From positions 1 to 16,922 of the forward strand of contig MU621397.1 in the NCBI GenBank assembly GCA_025399215.1: 16,922 bases of DNA, given 5' to 3'. Numbering within the stretch: the first letter of the stretch is position 1; every line of letters begins with the position of its first letter. The notes under the pieces were generated by a model. The model was not told the origin of the DNA. It saw only the letters and a list, made by a program, of their open reading frames with translations, and ran no database searches. The position numbers and the translations under genes were made by a program. Below, in pieces: positions 1 through 8,321 of this stretch. Source of the stretch: Globomyces pollinis-pini (lineage: Eukaryota > Chytridiomycota > Chytridiomycetes > Rhizophydiales > Globomycetaceae).

Positions 1-2
1 CG

Positions 3-260
3 TATACGATGAATTGGGTATTTAAAGATGAATCTGGTCGAGCATTTTATGAAGTGATGATGGAAGATTATATTGTAGGAGTTTGGAAACCAAAAGCTTA
101 TGGTGGTTACAAGTATGTGATTGATAATGGTCATATTTTGGGTGAATTGGATGAAAGTGATCAAGTGGATGGATTGGTGACTTTACATGCTGAAGGATAT
201 CCATTTACTGATTTACTTTGTATGACTGCCTTTATGATTGTGTATAGGAATATAGTTTAA
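3..260 (+). CDS. 3' end of an unidentified gene, possibly tubby/LURP-like fold (partial)
   Basis: The reading frame is open from the left edge and ends at TAA (258-260), giving 85 visible codons. The ATG at 9 is in frame, but it need not be the start. The peptide alternates short beta-like segments rich in W, Y and G with acidic turns, and ends in a hydrophobic stretch (TDLLCMTAFMIVYRNIV). That shape resembles the closing barrel strands and C-terminal hydrophobic helix of tubby/LURP/scramblase-like proteins. This is an impression of the fold only, since I see no diagnostic motif. No intron is needed in the visible part. It converges on the cyclophilin gene, with about 70 bp between the stops. 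Confidence 0.5.
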   Translation, partial: YTMNWVFKDESGRAFYEVMMEDYIVGVWKPKAYGGYKYVIDNGHILGELDESDQVDGLVTLHAEGYPFTDLLCMTAFMIVYRNIV

Positions 261-330
261 GTTCTCTTGTATTTATCATTTGTTTTATAGACTTGAATTC
301 ATTTGTTTAAAATCAAAAAATTATATTGAT

Positions 331-995
331 TTACAATTCCGATTTTTCAACTTCAACTTCACGACAACTCTTAATAACAACATCCTTAACAGGTCGATCA
401 CCATACGAAGTAGCAGTACCTTCAATAGCACTCACAACTTCCATACCATCCACAACTTTACCAAAAACAACATGACGTCCATCTAACCAGGAAGTCACCA
501 CAGTCGTGATAAAGAATTGCGATCCATTGGTATCTTTACCAGCATTGGCCATCGAAAGAATACCGGGGGCAGTATGTTTAAGTTGGAAATTTTCATCAGG
601 GAATTTGGCTCCATAGATGGATTTACCTCCTGTTCCATCACCTACACATTAAAATATATTGGAATTTCAATTCACCTCTGGTAAAATCTCCTCCTTGAAT
701 CATAAAATTCTACTGGTGTTAACGAATTTCATTTACCTAATTGTGAATCATAAAAAGGGTTTACCTTGATCACTCGATGGAATTTGGAACCGGCATATCC
801 AAATCCTTTTTCTCCTGTACATAATGCACGAAAGTTTTCGGTGGTTTTGGGTACGACTTCTCCAAATAGACCAATGGTAATCTCTCCAATGGTTTCGTCT
901 CCTTGTTGCATTTCAAAAACAACCGTGTTGGTAATGACAGGAGTCTTGGCTGCAAAAGCGCCTAGGGTCAATAGTGCTAATATTGGATTCAACAT
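331..995 (-). CDS. Secretory (ER) cyclophilin-type peptidyl-prolyl cis-trans isomerase
   Basis: Three exons (995-765, 709-676, 641-331) give 191 residues. Residues 1-16 ([16 protein letters not shown]) form a signal peptide. The cyclophilin domain is complete: FHRV with the catalytic Arg at about 74, [13 protein letters not shown] at about 82-94, the DTNGSQFF core at about 125-132, and W140 in [13 protein letters not shown], the Trp position linked to cyclosporin binding. It should catalyse prolyl isomerisation during folding in the ER. The protein ends in KSEL, a plausible KDEL-type retrieval signal. Intron 2 is 34 nt (675-642). Intron 1 (764-710) is a 55-nt compound intron, listed separately. 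Both splices are fixed by frame and by the conserved [13 protein letters not shown]. Only 97 bp separate its start from the BIR1 stop upstream, so its promoter must be compact. Confidence 0.95.
710..764 (-). other. Compound intron: two abutting minimal introns in the cyclophilin gene
   Basis: The 55-nt intron between exons 1 and 2 splits exactly into 764-737 (28 nt, GTAAAC...ATTAG) and 736-710 (27 nt, GTAAAT...CAGTAG). The junction is AG|GT with no base between the two. Removing all 55 nt joins FHRVIK to NFMIQGGDF, as the family requires. Each unit has the length typical of other introns in this window. The second unit carries an in-frame TAA if kept alone. Confidence 0.75.
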
Positions 996-1092
996 GTAAA
1001 AATTTTTTTTTGTTCATGATCTAATTTGGTCACGTAATTTAACCATTCAAGTTGGACATCTAAACAAAACAATAAAATAATTGAAATGATAT

Positions 1093-3187
1093 TTAATTTT
1101 TATTCAATTGAGCATCTGCAGGTTGAACTGGTAAAGATACATTCTCCTTCACATGATCCTGTGTTTCCAAAGATTGTTTACGTTCTGATGGTGCATGAGC
1201 AATAGCAGGTGAAGGTGCGGAATGTCCATTAGTATGGTTGGCTTGACCATTGGTAGTTGGTTGTGTTTGTCCTAGTGGTGGAAGATTCTTTTGGAAATAG
1301 AGATGATCAGATTTGACTAACGGTTCAGCTGGAGCTTGGTAATGGCTAGTCATGGCCGGTAATTGTCGTTGATAGGGTTGGGTAGTTGTTTGAGGGTATG
1401 CTTGGGAAGCATCATGAGTATATGGCTGACTGCTTGGATGTGGATAGACCTGGTTGGATGATGGCTGATATTGATTTGGTTGAACACCATAAGATTGATT
1501 GGAATTCGAACTATAGGACTGGTTCGAAGTTGTATTATATTGGTTTACATCATAATGATGAGCAGTAGGTTGAGGGTAGCTTCCCATGGCTGGTTGTTGA
1601 TACCCAGGATAATGCTGTTGAGGGTAAGCTTGATGGGCATATTGTTGAGGTGGGTAATGAACAGGTTGGTACTGTTGATTCATCTGCATATGAACAAGGT
1701 TTGGATGTGGAATATTAGGTTTAGGAGCACTGTGAATAGCATTGGTGAGTTGCACCATTGGGTCCAAGTTCTTTAATGGACGTGAGTCATATTCATCATC
1801 AACTTCTTTGTAACTTTTAGAAGGTTTAGTTCGTAGTCGAGATCCCACTTGAACTCCATTTTCATCACCATCTGAAGTTTTGATACCGCTAAACGCTCTA
1901 CGTTTTCGCAGTGCAGATGGGTCTTTTTTAACACGTTTGACAGGTTTTGGCCTTGGAGCTTTTCTTTTTGGACCTTCTTCTAGTTCTCCTTCACTAGAGT
2001 ATTCTTCAGAAACATCTTCACCTTCTGAAGCTGGAATTGCTTCTTCTTCTTCTGATACTTCGTCTTCACTTGACGATGACTATAATGTTAGTAGTGTTCA
2101 AAAGTGAAGGAGTCAAGTAAGAATGATAGTATCGATACAAAAGTATTTGCATAGAGGAATTGTTTTCCATTAATTAGCAACATGTCAACTTCAAGACACC
2201 AAAATAGTGTTTTAAAACCCCTTTTGAGTGCAAATTGTGCGGACACATGATAATAAAATACTTTCGGTGTATTTAAGAGTGATTAGACATTAAAGTGATG
2301 ATAATATGTTAAAAATTCATACCTCAGGTTCTGGGGCTTTGAGTTTAAATGGTTCCATAAAAGTGGAGAGTTTAGTGAAAAAAGCACAACCAGGATTCAA
2401 TTCCTTGTGTAATTCCCTAAGATAAGATTACAATTGAAACTATACAAAGGATTATCGTCTACTTCAAAATCAACCATGGAAACTTCACAGTAGGGACATA
2501 ATGCTTGATCAGCAGAAGTAGTGATTGGTTGAAATATAAATCCAGCCTCAGCCATCTAAGAAAGGTGTTAGAGTTATCAATCAATTTTAAATGAAGTTTT
2601 ACAAAGTTTATGATTAAAAATGAACTATTTAACCCAAAAAGTGGGTATTAAGGATTAAAACAAACAACATTATGGTATTAAGAAGGATTTAGAATGAAAT
2701 AAAACAGTAAAAAAAGATAGAATGATGGGAAAGACTAGAGTTAAAGGCATACCTGATCAGCAGTTGGAGTAGGTTGAGTTTTACCCGGCCCATGAGGCCA
2801 ATTAGTATAAGTTTTGTCCAAGAGAGATTTATCATGAGAAGGCCCAGCAGTAGCCCAACGTTCATCATTTGGTCTTTCTAATTTCAATACGGAACCCCAT
2901 AATTTAGCTTTATCACAAGGTTTATTTTGTAAATGAAATTGTAGAGGGTGATCCATTTTTGACCATTCCAATACTAAATCACAAGCGGAACAAGTGACAG
3001 CGAAACCATCAGCAGCCGTAGGAGAGAAGTAGAAACCTAATTTAGCCAAGTACCTAGAACCTAATAAAACCCAATCAGGAATTTTATTAGTATTTTTATA
3101 AGTCCAGTTACACATTCTTCTTCCAGCTTTAGTGTCTACAGTGATAGTTTTTCTGAAGGATTCATTTCTGATATCGTAATACTCCAT
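1093..3187 (-). CDS. BIR1: Bir1/survivin-like chromosomal passenger protein with two BIR domains
   Basis: Four exons (3187-2753, 2555-2446, 2416-2323, 2079-1093) give 541 residues. BIR domain 1 (about 23-100) has GFYFSP and zinc ligands C66, C69, H85 and C91. BIR domain 2 (about 130-192) crosses introns 1 and 2 with AEAGFIFQP and ligands C165, C168, H185 and C192. Its usual Trp after the second Cys is Phe. Two N-terminal BIRs followed by a long tail is the layout of fungal Bir1 (fission yeast Bir1/Cut17), which guides Aurora kinase and INCENP to centromeres. After the BIRs come a Ser/Glu-rich acidic segment (about 214-247), a basic cluster likely to be an NLS (KRKAPRPKPVKRVKK, about 251-265), and a low-complexity Y/Q/P/N/S-rich tail to the end. 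I start at 3187. The frame is open upstream, but it encodes an unlikely hydrophobic stretch that lacks BIR character. Introns are 197, 29 and 243 nt; the two long ones are outliers here. The 29-nt intron is fixed by DDNPLELHKELNPGC. Confidence 0.88.
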
Positions 3188-3353
3188 TATGATTTTGGAT
3201 AAAAAAAGAGAAAATATGATGATCAAGAAAGTGGCTTGACCACCAATAGTCCAACAACCATAATAAAAAAAGACCAAGTTTAATAAGTAATTGATTAGTA
3301 TGGTATTATTGATATTATTAATAGTCTTTTTGTTTTGTTAGTGTTTGTAGTTA

Positions 3354-3390
3354 TTAGGGTTGGTTGTTAGGGTTACTTGACTTAGGGTTA
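3354..3390 (+). promoter_or_regulatory. Cluster of three telomere-like TTAGGGTT boxes in the divergent BIR1/mS38 promoter
   Basis: TTAGGGTT occurs at 3354-3361, 3367-3374 and 3382-3389 on the + strand. The last two extend to TTAGGGTTA. The cluster lies about 26 bp upstream of the mS38 ATG and about 170 bp upstream of the BIR1 ATG on the other strand. TTAGGG is the telomere unit of most fungi, and Tbf1/TRF-type Myb proteins use such boxes at ribosomal protein and snoRNA promoters in several fungi. A role as a regulatory site for mS38 is inference; the motifs are direct observation. Confidence 0.6.
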
Positions 3391-3415
3391 TTTTCTTGTT
3401 TCTTTCTTTTTGTTC

Positions 3416-3901
3416 ATGTTGGCAAAACCTAATTCATCTTCATTCAAATTATTATCTAGAAATTTAATTTCTATTCCATCTTTAAAAAGAGATGAGGTAT
3501 TGGAATCTATATTCTATCATCAACACAGACCTTTACCTTTTATTAAAAATACTAACACTACTACCACTACTACCAACAACAACAATTGGTATATGGATGA
3601 ATATGCAAAGGTTTGTTTAGTTTTCTAATACTAGTTATTCAACACTTTTATCCCTTTCAACCCTACTAATAATCACAAATCATTGGATATATCTATTCAA
3701 GATGATATTAATGTCATCAAATTATTAGATAATTTACAAATTTCAAATCAAAAAAAATATTGTATCAACATCATGAAAAGAAAACGTATTAAAATGAATA
3801 AACATAAATGGAAAAAATTAAGAAGAGCTGTCAAAAATTCAACTCGTTACAATAAAGAAAAAATTAAAAAGGATGGAGAAACTAGGCGTAAACAGGAATA
3901 A
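3416..3901 (+). CDS. COX24: Mitochondrial small-subunit ribosomal protein mS38 (AURKAIP1/Cox24 family)
   Basis: Two exons (3416-3610, 3635-3901) give 153 residues. The N-terminus (MLAKPNSSSFKLLSRNLISIPS) lacks acidic residues and is rich in Ser, Lys and Arg, as expected of a mitochondrial presequence. A Thr/Asn tract follows. The C-terminal 45 residues hold the family signature: a Lys/Arg-rich helix with MKRKRIKMNKHKWKKLRR at about 112-129. Members bind 12S-type rRNA in the mitoribosome small subunit, and yeast Cox24 is needed for cytochrome oxidase assembly. The intron (3611-3634) is just 24 nt, the shortest in the window. It starts GTTTGT, has a CTAAT branch-like site and ends CTAG. In phase 0 it contains TAA and TAG, so retention would end translation. 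An AATAAA signal lies at 3905-3910. Confidence 0.88.
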
Positions 3902-3942
3902 TTTAATAAAATATCTTGTATCCTACATTCTATTCATTAATC

Positions 3943-3994
3943 ATGTATCCGAAGGCAATGCAGAGGTTAGTCCATGTATCTGGTCAAGGCAATG
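3943..3994 (+). repeat. Imperfect direct repeat upstream of M36 copy A
   Basis: ATGTATC (3943-3949 and 3974-3980) and AAGGCAATG (3952-3960 and 3986-3994) recur in the same order, each followed by AGGTT. The repeat unit is about 31-34 bp. It lies just upstream of the shared 17-bp promoter element and is not obvious upstream of copy B. Its role is unknown; it may simply be a small tandem duplication. Confidence 0.45.
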
Positions 3995-3996
3995 AG

Positions 3997-4013
3997 GTTC
4001 CGCCAACTTCGCC
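3997..4013 (+). promoter_or_regulatory. 17-bp element shared by both M36 promoters (copy A)
   Basis: GTTCCGCCAACTTCGCC matches exactly the element at 8264-8280 upstream of copy B, while the sequence on both sides has diverged. It ends 51 bp before the ATG of copy A and 41 bp before that of copy B. Within it CGCC occurs twice. A TATA-like CATATAAA follows at about 4023. Such conservation between otherwise different promoters suggests a transcription-factor site for coordinate control of the two peptidases. Confidence 0.55.
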
Positions 4014-4064
4014 ATTCGAAAATCATATAAAGATAAACAAAATTCAAATACTACAATAAAAAAA

Positions 4065-6033
4065 ATGAAACTAAGCTGGTGTGCTTTGGTAGCTTCATGT
4101 ATCGCTGTTCCCCGTCATCACCGAAATCCATTACACTCACATCTGGTGACTCCTGAAGTCAAAGAAATCAACGATAACCAAACCCCTTATTTCCCTTCAA
4201 CTAAATTCATCCATGGCCTTCAAATAAATATTGGTTCTGGTACTCATGAAGAAGTTGTCAAAGCAGCAACCCAAGCTATGGCTGAAAAGTAATACAACAC
4301 AAGATTCACACTTTAGACTTGGATTGAAAGTGGAAGATCTCAAAGTAACCGATTCTTACAGAGATAAAGATGGTATTGATCATGTATTAGCATTTCGAAC
4401 CTTGAATGGTGTTCCAATCATCAACAGCAAGTAATACGTAAATGTTAACATATACAGTATCGCCTTCCATGCCAAAAACGGACGGCTTATAGTTATGGAC
4501 TTTGCTGATGTGAAGACAGAAGGTAGTGAGATCCGTGAAAGTCCAATATCACATGCACACGCAGCAATTACAGTCACCCTTGAACAAGCAACACAAATTG
4601 CCTCGAAAAGATATCATGCTCCTTTAGATAAAGAATTTAAACCAGAGTTGGTAAGTTAAAGGCTCGTTGATAATCGACTAGGTATATATCCAAAAGAAGA
4701 ATGGACAAATTGCGTCCGCTCATCTCATCCAATTACGAGACGATCAGAAACATATCTGGTGTCGTGTAGCGCTCGATGTAACCAATGGTGAAATATTAGA
4801 ATACGTTAATTACGTCAACACCTTCAACTACCAAGCCATTGAACTTCCAAATGATAATCCTAAAAATGGATTTAAATTTATTGTCAACCCTGAAAGAAAA
4901 CCTGCATCTCCTTTTGGATGGGTCACCAATAAACAAACAGATGGAAACAATGCAAGAATCGTTCATAACGATAAACCACTCGGTTTTGATCATCAATTCG
5001 GGTTCAGTTATCGTTGGCAATCCAATTTACCACCCAATAATGTAGCCAATGTAAAAGCCTCAATGGTCAATGCATTTTATGGTAATTCTATTCACTTTTG
5101 ACTCTTTTTAGTTGTCAATCGAATGCATGATATCAGTTATGCGTTTGGGTTTGATGAGGCCAATGGAAACTTCCAAAACCAAAATGGAAAGGCAGATGGG
5201 AAACCAGGTGATGCTGTGAATGTCATTGTCCAAGATTCAACTGGTGTGAACAATGCTAATTTTGCAACTCCTCCAGATGGTCAGAAACCTCGAATGAGAC
5301 TATACTTGTTTAACAACCCTGTAAATGTTGATAGTGCCATGGCGAATGATGTGATTATTCATGAATATGGTCATGGAATTTCAAACCGATTAACTGGTGG
5401 TTCTCATCAAGGAAATTGTTTGATGACTTTGGAGAGTGGTGGTATGGGAGAAGGATGGAGTGACGCTTTCGCATTTATGTTGGAGAGAAAGGCCACTGAT
5501 AAACCAAATACCAATTTCGTCATGGGGAGTTATGTAACTGGAGGAAGAGGAATTCGTAGCCATCCATATTCTACTAATTTACAAACCAATCCATTGAAAT
5601 GTAATATCTAATGTTTTGCTAAACTTTTTTAGATAGCACTCTGAGTAAACTCAACCAAGTACATGCCATTGGTACAGTCTGGGCCACAATGTTATATGAA
5701 TTATTCACTGAGCTGATTGTGAAGTATGGATTTAATGGAAACTGGGATAATCCTAACTTAACGTCTGGAAACACTATAGCTTTGCGATTAATGATGGGTG
5801 GATTGAAACTGCAACCATGTAACCCTACATTATTACAAGCTCGAGATGCCATTATTAAAGCTGATGCTGCAACTTTTGGTGGAAGATATCACTGCATCAT
5901 TTGGCTAGCCTTTGCTAAGAGAGGAATGGGTGTGAAAGCCGTGAGGAATGGCAATGTCTATACTGATGATGGTACCGTTCCTGTCAGATGTATCGTTCCT
6001 AGACTACCAAAAGGGATCAAGAAACATTTTTAA
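4065..6033 (+). CDS. Secreted M36 fungalysin-type zinc metallopeptidase, copy A
   Basis: Six exons (4065-4288, 4317-4430, 4458-4650, 4682-5081, 5112-5600, 5633-6033) give 606 residues, the normal length for the family with its propeptide. Residues 1 to about 15 (MKLSWCALVASCIAV) are a signal peptide. An FTP-like inhibitory propeptide follows (about 60-225), with ...GLKVEDLKVTDSY... and ...RVALDVTNGEILEYV.... The catalytic domain begins near 245. It carries the zinc motif HEYGH at 394-398 and the third ligand Glu at 424 in GEGWSD. M36 enzymes are secreted endopeptidases that digest external protein. Introns are 28, 27, 31, 30 and 32 nt. Each joint restores family motifs: NAFY|VVNRMHD, and TNPLK|YSTLSKLNQVHAIGTVWATMLYE. 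Apparent stop codons between coding blocks lie in these introns, so this is not a pseudogene. The last exon differs from copy B and ends in a basic tail (KGIKKHF). AATAAA lies at 6035-6040. Confidence 0.93.
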
Positions 6034-6577
6034 CAATAAACGTTCATAAGTATCCACTGATCTTTTTCCATGTTGATATTAAAACTCAATCAACCAATTC
6101 AATATCAATTTCGAATTGAATGATGTTGATTAACGTCCCAATCAATTTGCACGTTTTTTCCCCTACTTTAATAGATGACCTGTCATTACAACTAAAAGCA
6201 GTGGCGGGACGCGTACTAGCATTCATCTCACTAACAGCAGAACAAGTGTAGCATAGAAAATTAATAAATGCTCACCAACAACGACTTCTCTTTCTCTGGA
6301 AGTTAGTTATTTTTTTGGAGCTAAAGGACTACTCAACCTTGATTGCCCACTCTTGCCCTGGATCTATTCAAAAATCACACAATCTGCCGTCTTACTATCC
6401 TTACCCCAAAACCTTATCCAACATCCCATGAATCAATTGATTCCTTCTTATGTTGAATCAACCCTCACTTCTGTGCCCCGATGCCTAAAGGGAATTTATG
6501 AATTTGTAATTAATAAAGTAAGCTTAAAAATTCAAAATTCAGTTTACAACTTTTAAAATAGATTAATAGAAATAACC
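6034..6577. other. Spacer between M36 copy A and the dioxygenase, with one weak gene candidate
   Basis: The left part (6034-6200) is AT-rich and looks like the 3' end of the M36 gene plus spacer. At 6204-6214 GGCGGGACGCGT-like sequence combines an E2F-like GGCGGGA with an MCB-like ACGCGT. The small candidate gene listed next begins just downstream. I see no transposon, RNA gene or long repeat here. Confidence 0.4.
6268..6566 (+). CDS. Possible small spliced gene of unknown function
   Basis: A model with exons 6268-6301, 6327-6517 and 6543-6566 gives 82 residues, beginning MLTNNDFSFSGRLLNLD. The 25-nt intron 1 (GTTAGT...TAAAG) puts the only suitable ATG in frame with a 63-codon open stretch rich in Leu, Pro and Ile. 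The 25-nt intron 2 (GTAAGC...TTCAG) ends the frame at TAA, 11 bp from the convergent dioxygenase stop. Both introns fit the local size class. I recognise no family. Without intron 2 the frame stops at 6556 instead. It could be a real short protein, a remnant, or noise. Confidence 0.3.
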
Positions 6578-7589
6578 CTAAATGTTCTTGTCCGAACATT
6601 GTGCTTTGAACCATTTATCATACTTTCTACGTTCTTCGTTGGTTAAATGTTCCCGAAGTTTAGGTTGAACGAGAATGGAACTTTCTTCGTGTCTTGCCAT
6701 AAGTTCAAATTGTTGTCTTGTGCCTCTTCCATACAGAAGCTCTCCAAGAAAGGCAGCATGGATTTGATCATCACTTGGGCGACATGGTCTGTTATGTAAG
6801 GTGAAAAATAAGAGTTCACGATTTTCGTTCACAGTGCTGGGTGGGCCTCGATGAATCATATCCGCTCTAAAGAGTATCACAGTGCCTGCTTTAAGTGGTT
6901 TTGTGGAAACGGGATACATGTTTTCTTCTAAAGTAGCTATAGGACCAAGCATACATCCGAAATTTCGTTCAAGTTTCTGACGAGTATCCGCAGAAATAAG
7001 CTCTCCAGTAGCGTTACTGATAGTTACCATTCCAGTAATAGGGTCATGCAGGCTTTGTCGCATTTCAAAAATTGTTGGTGCACAGTCATCGCTTAATACA
7101 ACGAGACCATGATACGAGTCACCACTAACACTATCCGCATGAATGGCTTGATGAGTGGTGGTGTGATCGATAGGGCTGTGGAGAAATGACAGAACAGGTC
7201 CTAACCTATACTGGGCTCCAACAACAGTTCTGATGCGTGATTCAAATTTCTGAAGAATGTCATCAGCCGGTTTTAAAACACTACGAATTAAATGAAATTG
7301 GATACTGATAAACACCAAAGTGCTCTCGCCTAACGCTATACATCTCATACCCACCAGATATTTGATTTGATATGACTTCCGGGTACTTGTTAGAATTTTG
7401 TGGCAAATATTTACAGCAAAATCCAGTTAACATCAACAATTGGGTGTCCTTCCTTGATATTGCTTGATGTGCAACAATTAGTCCGGCAGATTTCAGTGTA
7501 TTGATTGTGGTTCCCTTCCAAGAATTGGTAAATGCTGACCGACCTTTGTTGATTTTCGTTCTCCATATCTTTACTTGTTTGCTCTCCAT
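6578..7589 (-). CDS. PhyH-like 2-oxoglutarate/Fe(II)-dependent dioxygenase
   Basis: Two exons (7589-7355, 7329-6578) give 328 residues, usual for phytanoyl-CoA-dioxygenase-like proteins. The iron-binding facial triad is visible: H142 and D144 in IHADS, and H238 in MIHRGPP. R249 (NENRELLFF), eleven residues later, would bind the 2-oxoglutarate carboxylate. The sequence ahead of HxD (GPVLSFLHSP...TTHQ) and the strand KAGTVILFRADMIHRGPP suit a double-stranded beta-helix. The substrate cannot be read from sequence. The 25-nt intron (7354-7330) is chosen because it joins NTLKSAGLIVAHQAIS... to GESTLVFISIQF in frame. The N-terminus is uncertain: ATG 7589 is the first in this frame, but a further intron with a start elsewhere is possible. 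No signal peptide is seen. It is antisense to, and lies between, the two M36 copies. Confidence 0.75.
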
Positions 7590-8263
7590 TTCCAATTAAT
7601 TTTAACCCTTGTTCAAGTAAAAATTGAGTTGAGATTTCAACCAATCAAATCGCTAGATTTTTCAATTATTTTTTCAATCAAGCTCAACTATTAGTTGAAA
7701 AACTTGCTTTGAAAATACTCCTAACCGCACTTTTCACAAAATATCTTTCCATTTTGCACTATCATTCAAGAAATGATTATCGATATGTATATCGAAAATA
7801 TATTACCTAGTTCATGATTAGTTTACAATTTGTAACGTTTTGATTGGACGCGATTATTATTTGTATTACCCATAAGTTTTTTCGAAGGGATTTATAATTG
7901 AATTTAAAATTAGACTTGGTAATTTCCATGAAGAGGATTTAGTCTAATTGAGCAAGGAATTAAAGTAAAGTAATCGACGTGAAAGATTCAGTTTGGATGA
8001 TCGAAACTTTACGCGATTCATGTACTTCTGAGTGAATGGTATTTTGATTTTATTACACTAATATTTGCAGGTTCTATTGCGAAACTTTGTTCTGGAAACG
8101 CAACTTCACATTGTCAAAGATGTTTTTTCAAGAGCATTCAATGATTTTGGTGGTGATAATGCACATGAACAAAGAAAAGGAACGGTAGTATTAATTTGAT
8201 ATCATTTTCTGTACTACTTAATACTATTCAAAACCTTTTAAAATGGGATGGTTTGTATTGAAA
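7590..8263. other. Intergenic region upstream of M36 copy B, with an orphan exon-like segment
   Basis: No convincing complete gene is seen. Two perfect palindromes lie here: TCAACTA-T-TAGTTGA (7684-7698) and CGATAT-GT-ATATCG (7781-7794). At 8039-8070 a well-formed 32-nt intron-like segment (GTATTT...CTAATATTTGCAG) precedes 8071-8199, which is open in one frame (VLLRNFVLETQLHIVKDVFS...) until TGA. I could not attach a start or a confident upstream exon. It may be a gene remnant or a short unrecognised gene. Confidence 0.35.
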
Positions 8264-8280
8264 GTTCCGCCAACTTCGCC
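8264..8280 (+). promoter_or_regulatory. 17-bp element shared by both M36 promoters (copy B)
   Basis: GTTCCGCCAACTTCGCC is an exact match to 3997-4013. It ends 41 bp before the copy B ATG. The bases between it and the ATG differ from those of copy A, which argues for selection on this element rather than for recent duplication alone. Confidence 0.55.
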
Positions 8281-8321
8281 CATGGAAAAAATCGAAATAA
8301 ATAGAAAGTTGATCCAATCAA

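Noticed and set aside
3188..3277. N-terminal hydrophobic extension of Bir1
   Set aside because: The open frame upstream of 3187 encodes a membrane-like stretch foreign to nuclear Bir1 proteins. The ATG at 3187 is a better start.
3354..3390. Chromosome-end or telomere insertion
   Set aside because: There are only three boxes with non-telomeric spacing, and intact genes lie on both sides.
4065..6033. M36 copy A as a pseudogene because its reading frame is broken several times
   Set aside because: Every break coincides with a 27-32 nt GT-AG intron at the same place and of the same length as in copy B. The joined frame keeps all zinc ligands.
6268..8199. A single + strand gene with a 1.55-kb intron (6518-8070) hosting the dioxygenase gene on the other strand
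   Set aside because: The phase would fit, but every other intron here is at most 243 nt, a 25-nt alternative exists at 6518-6542, and neither exon has a recognisable family to confirm the join.
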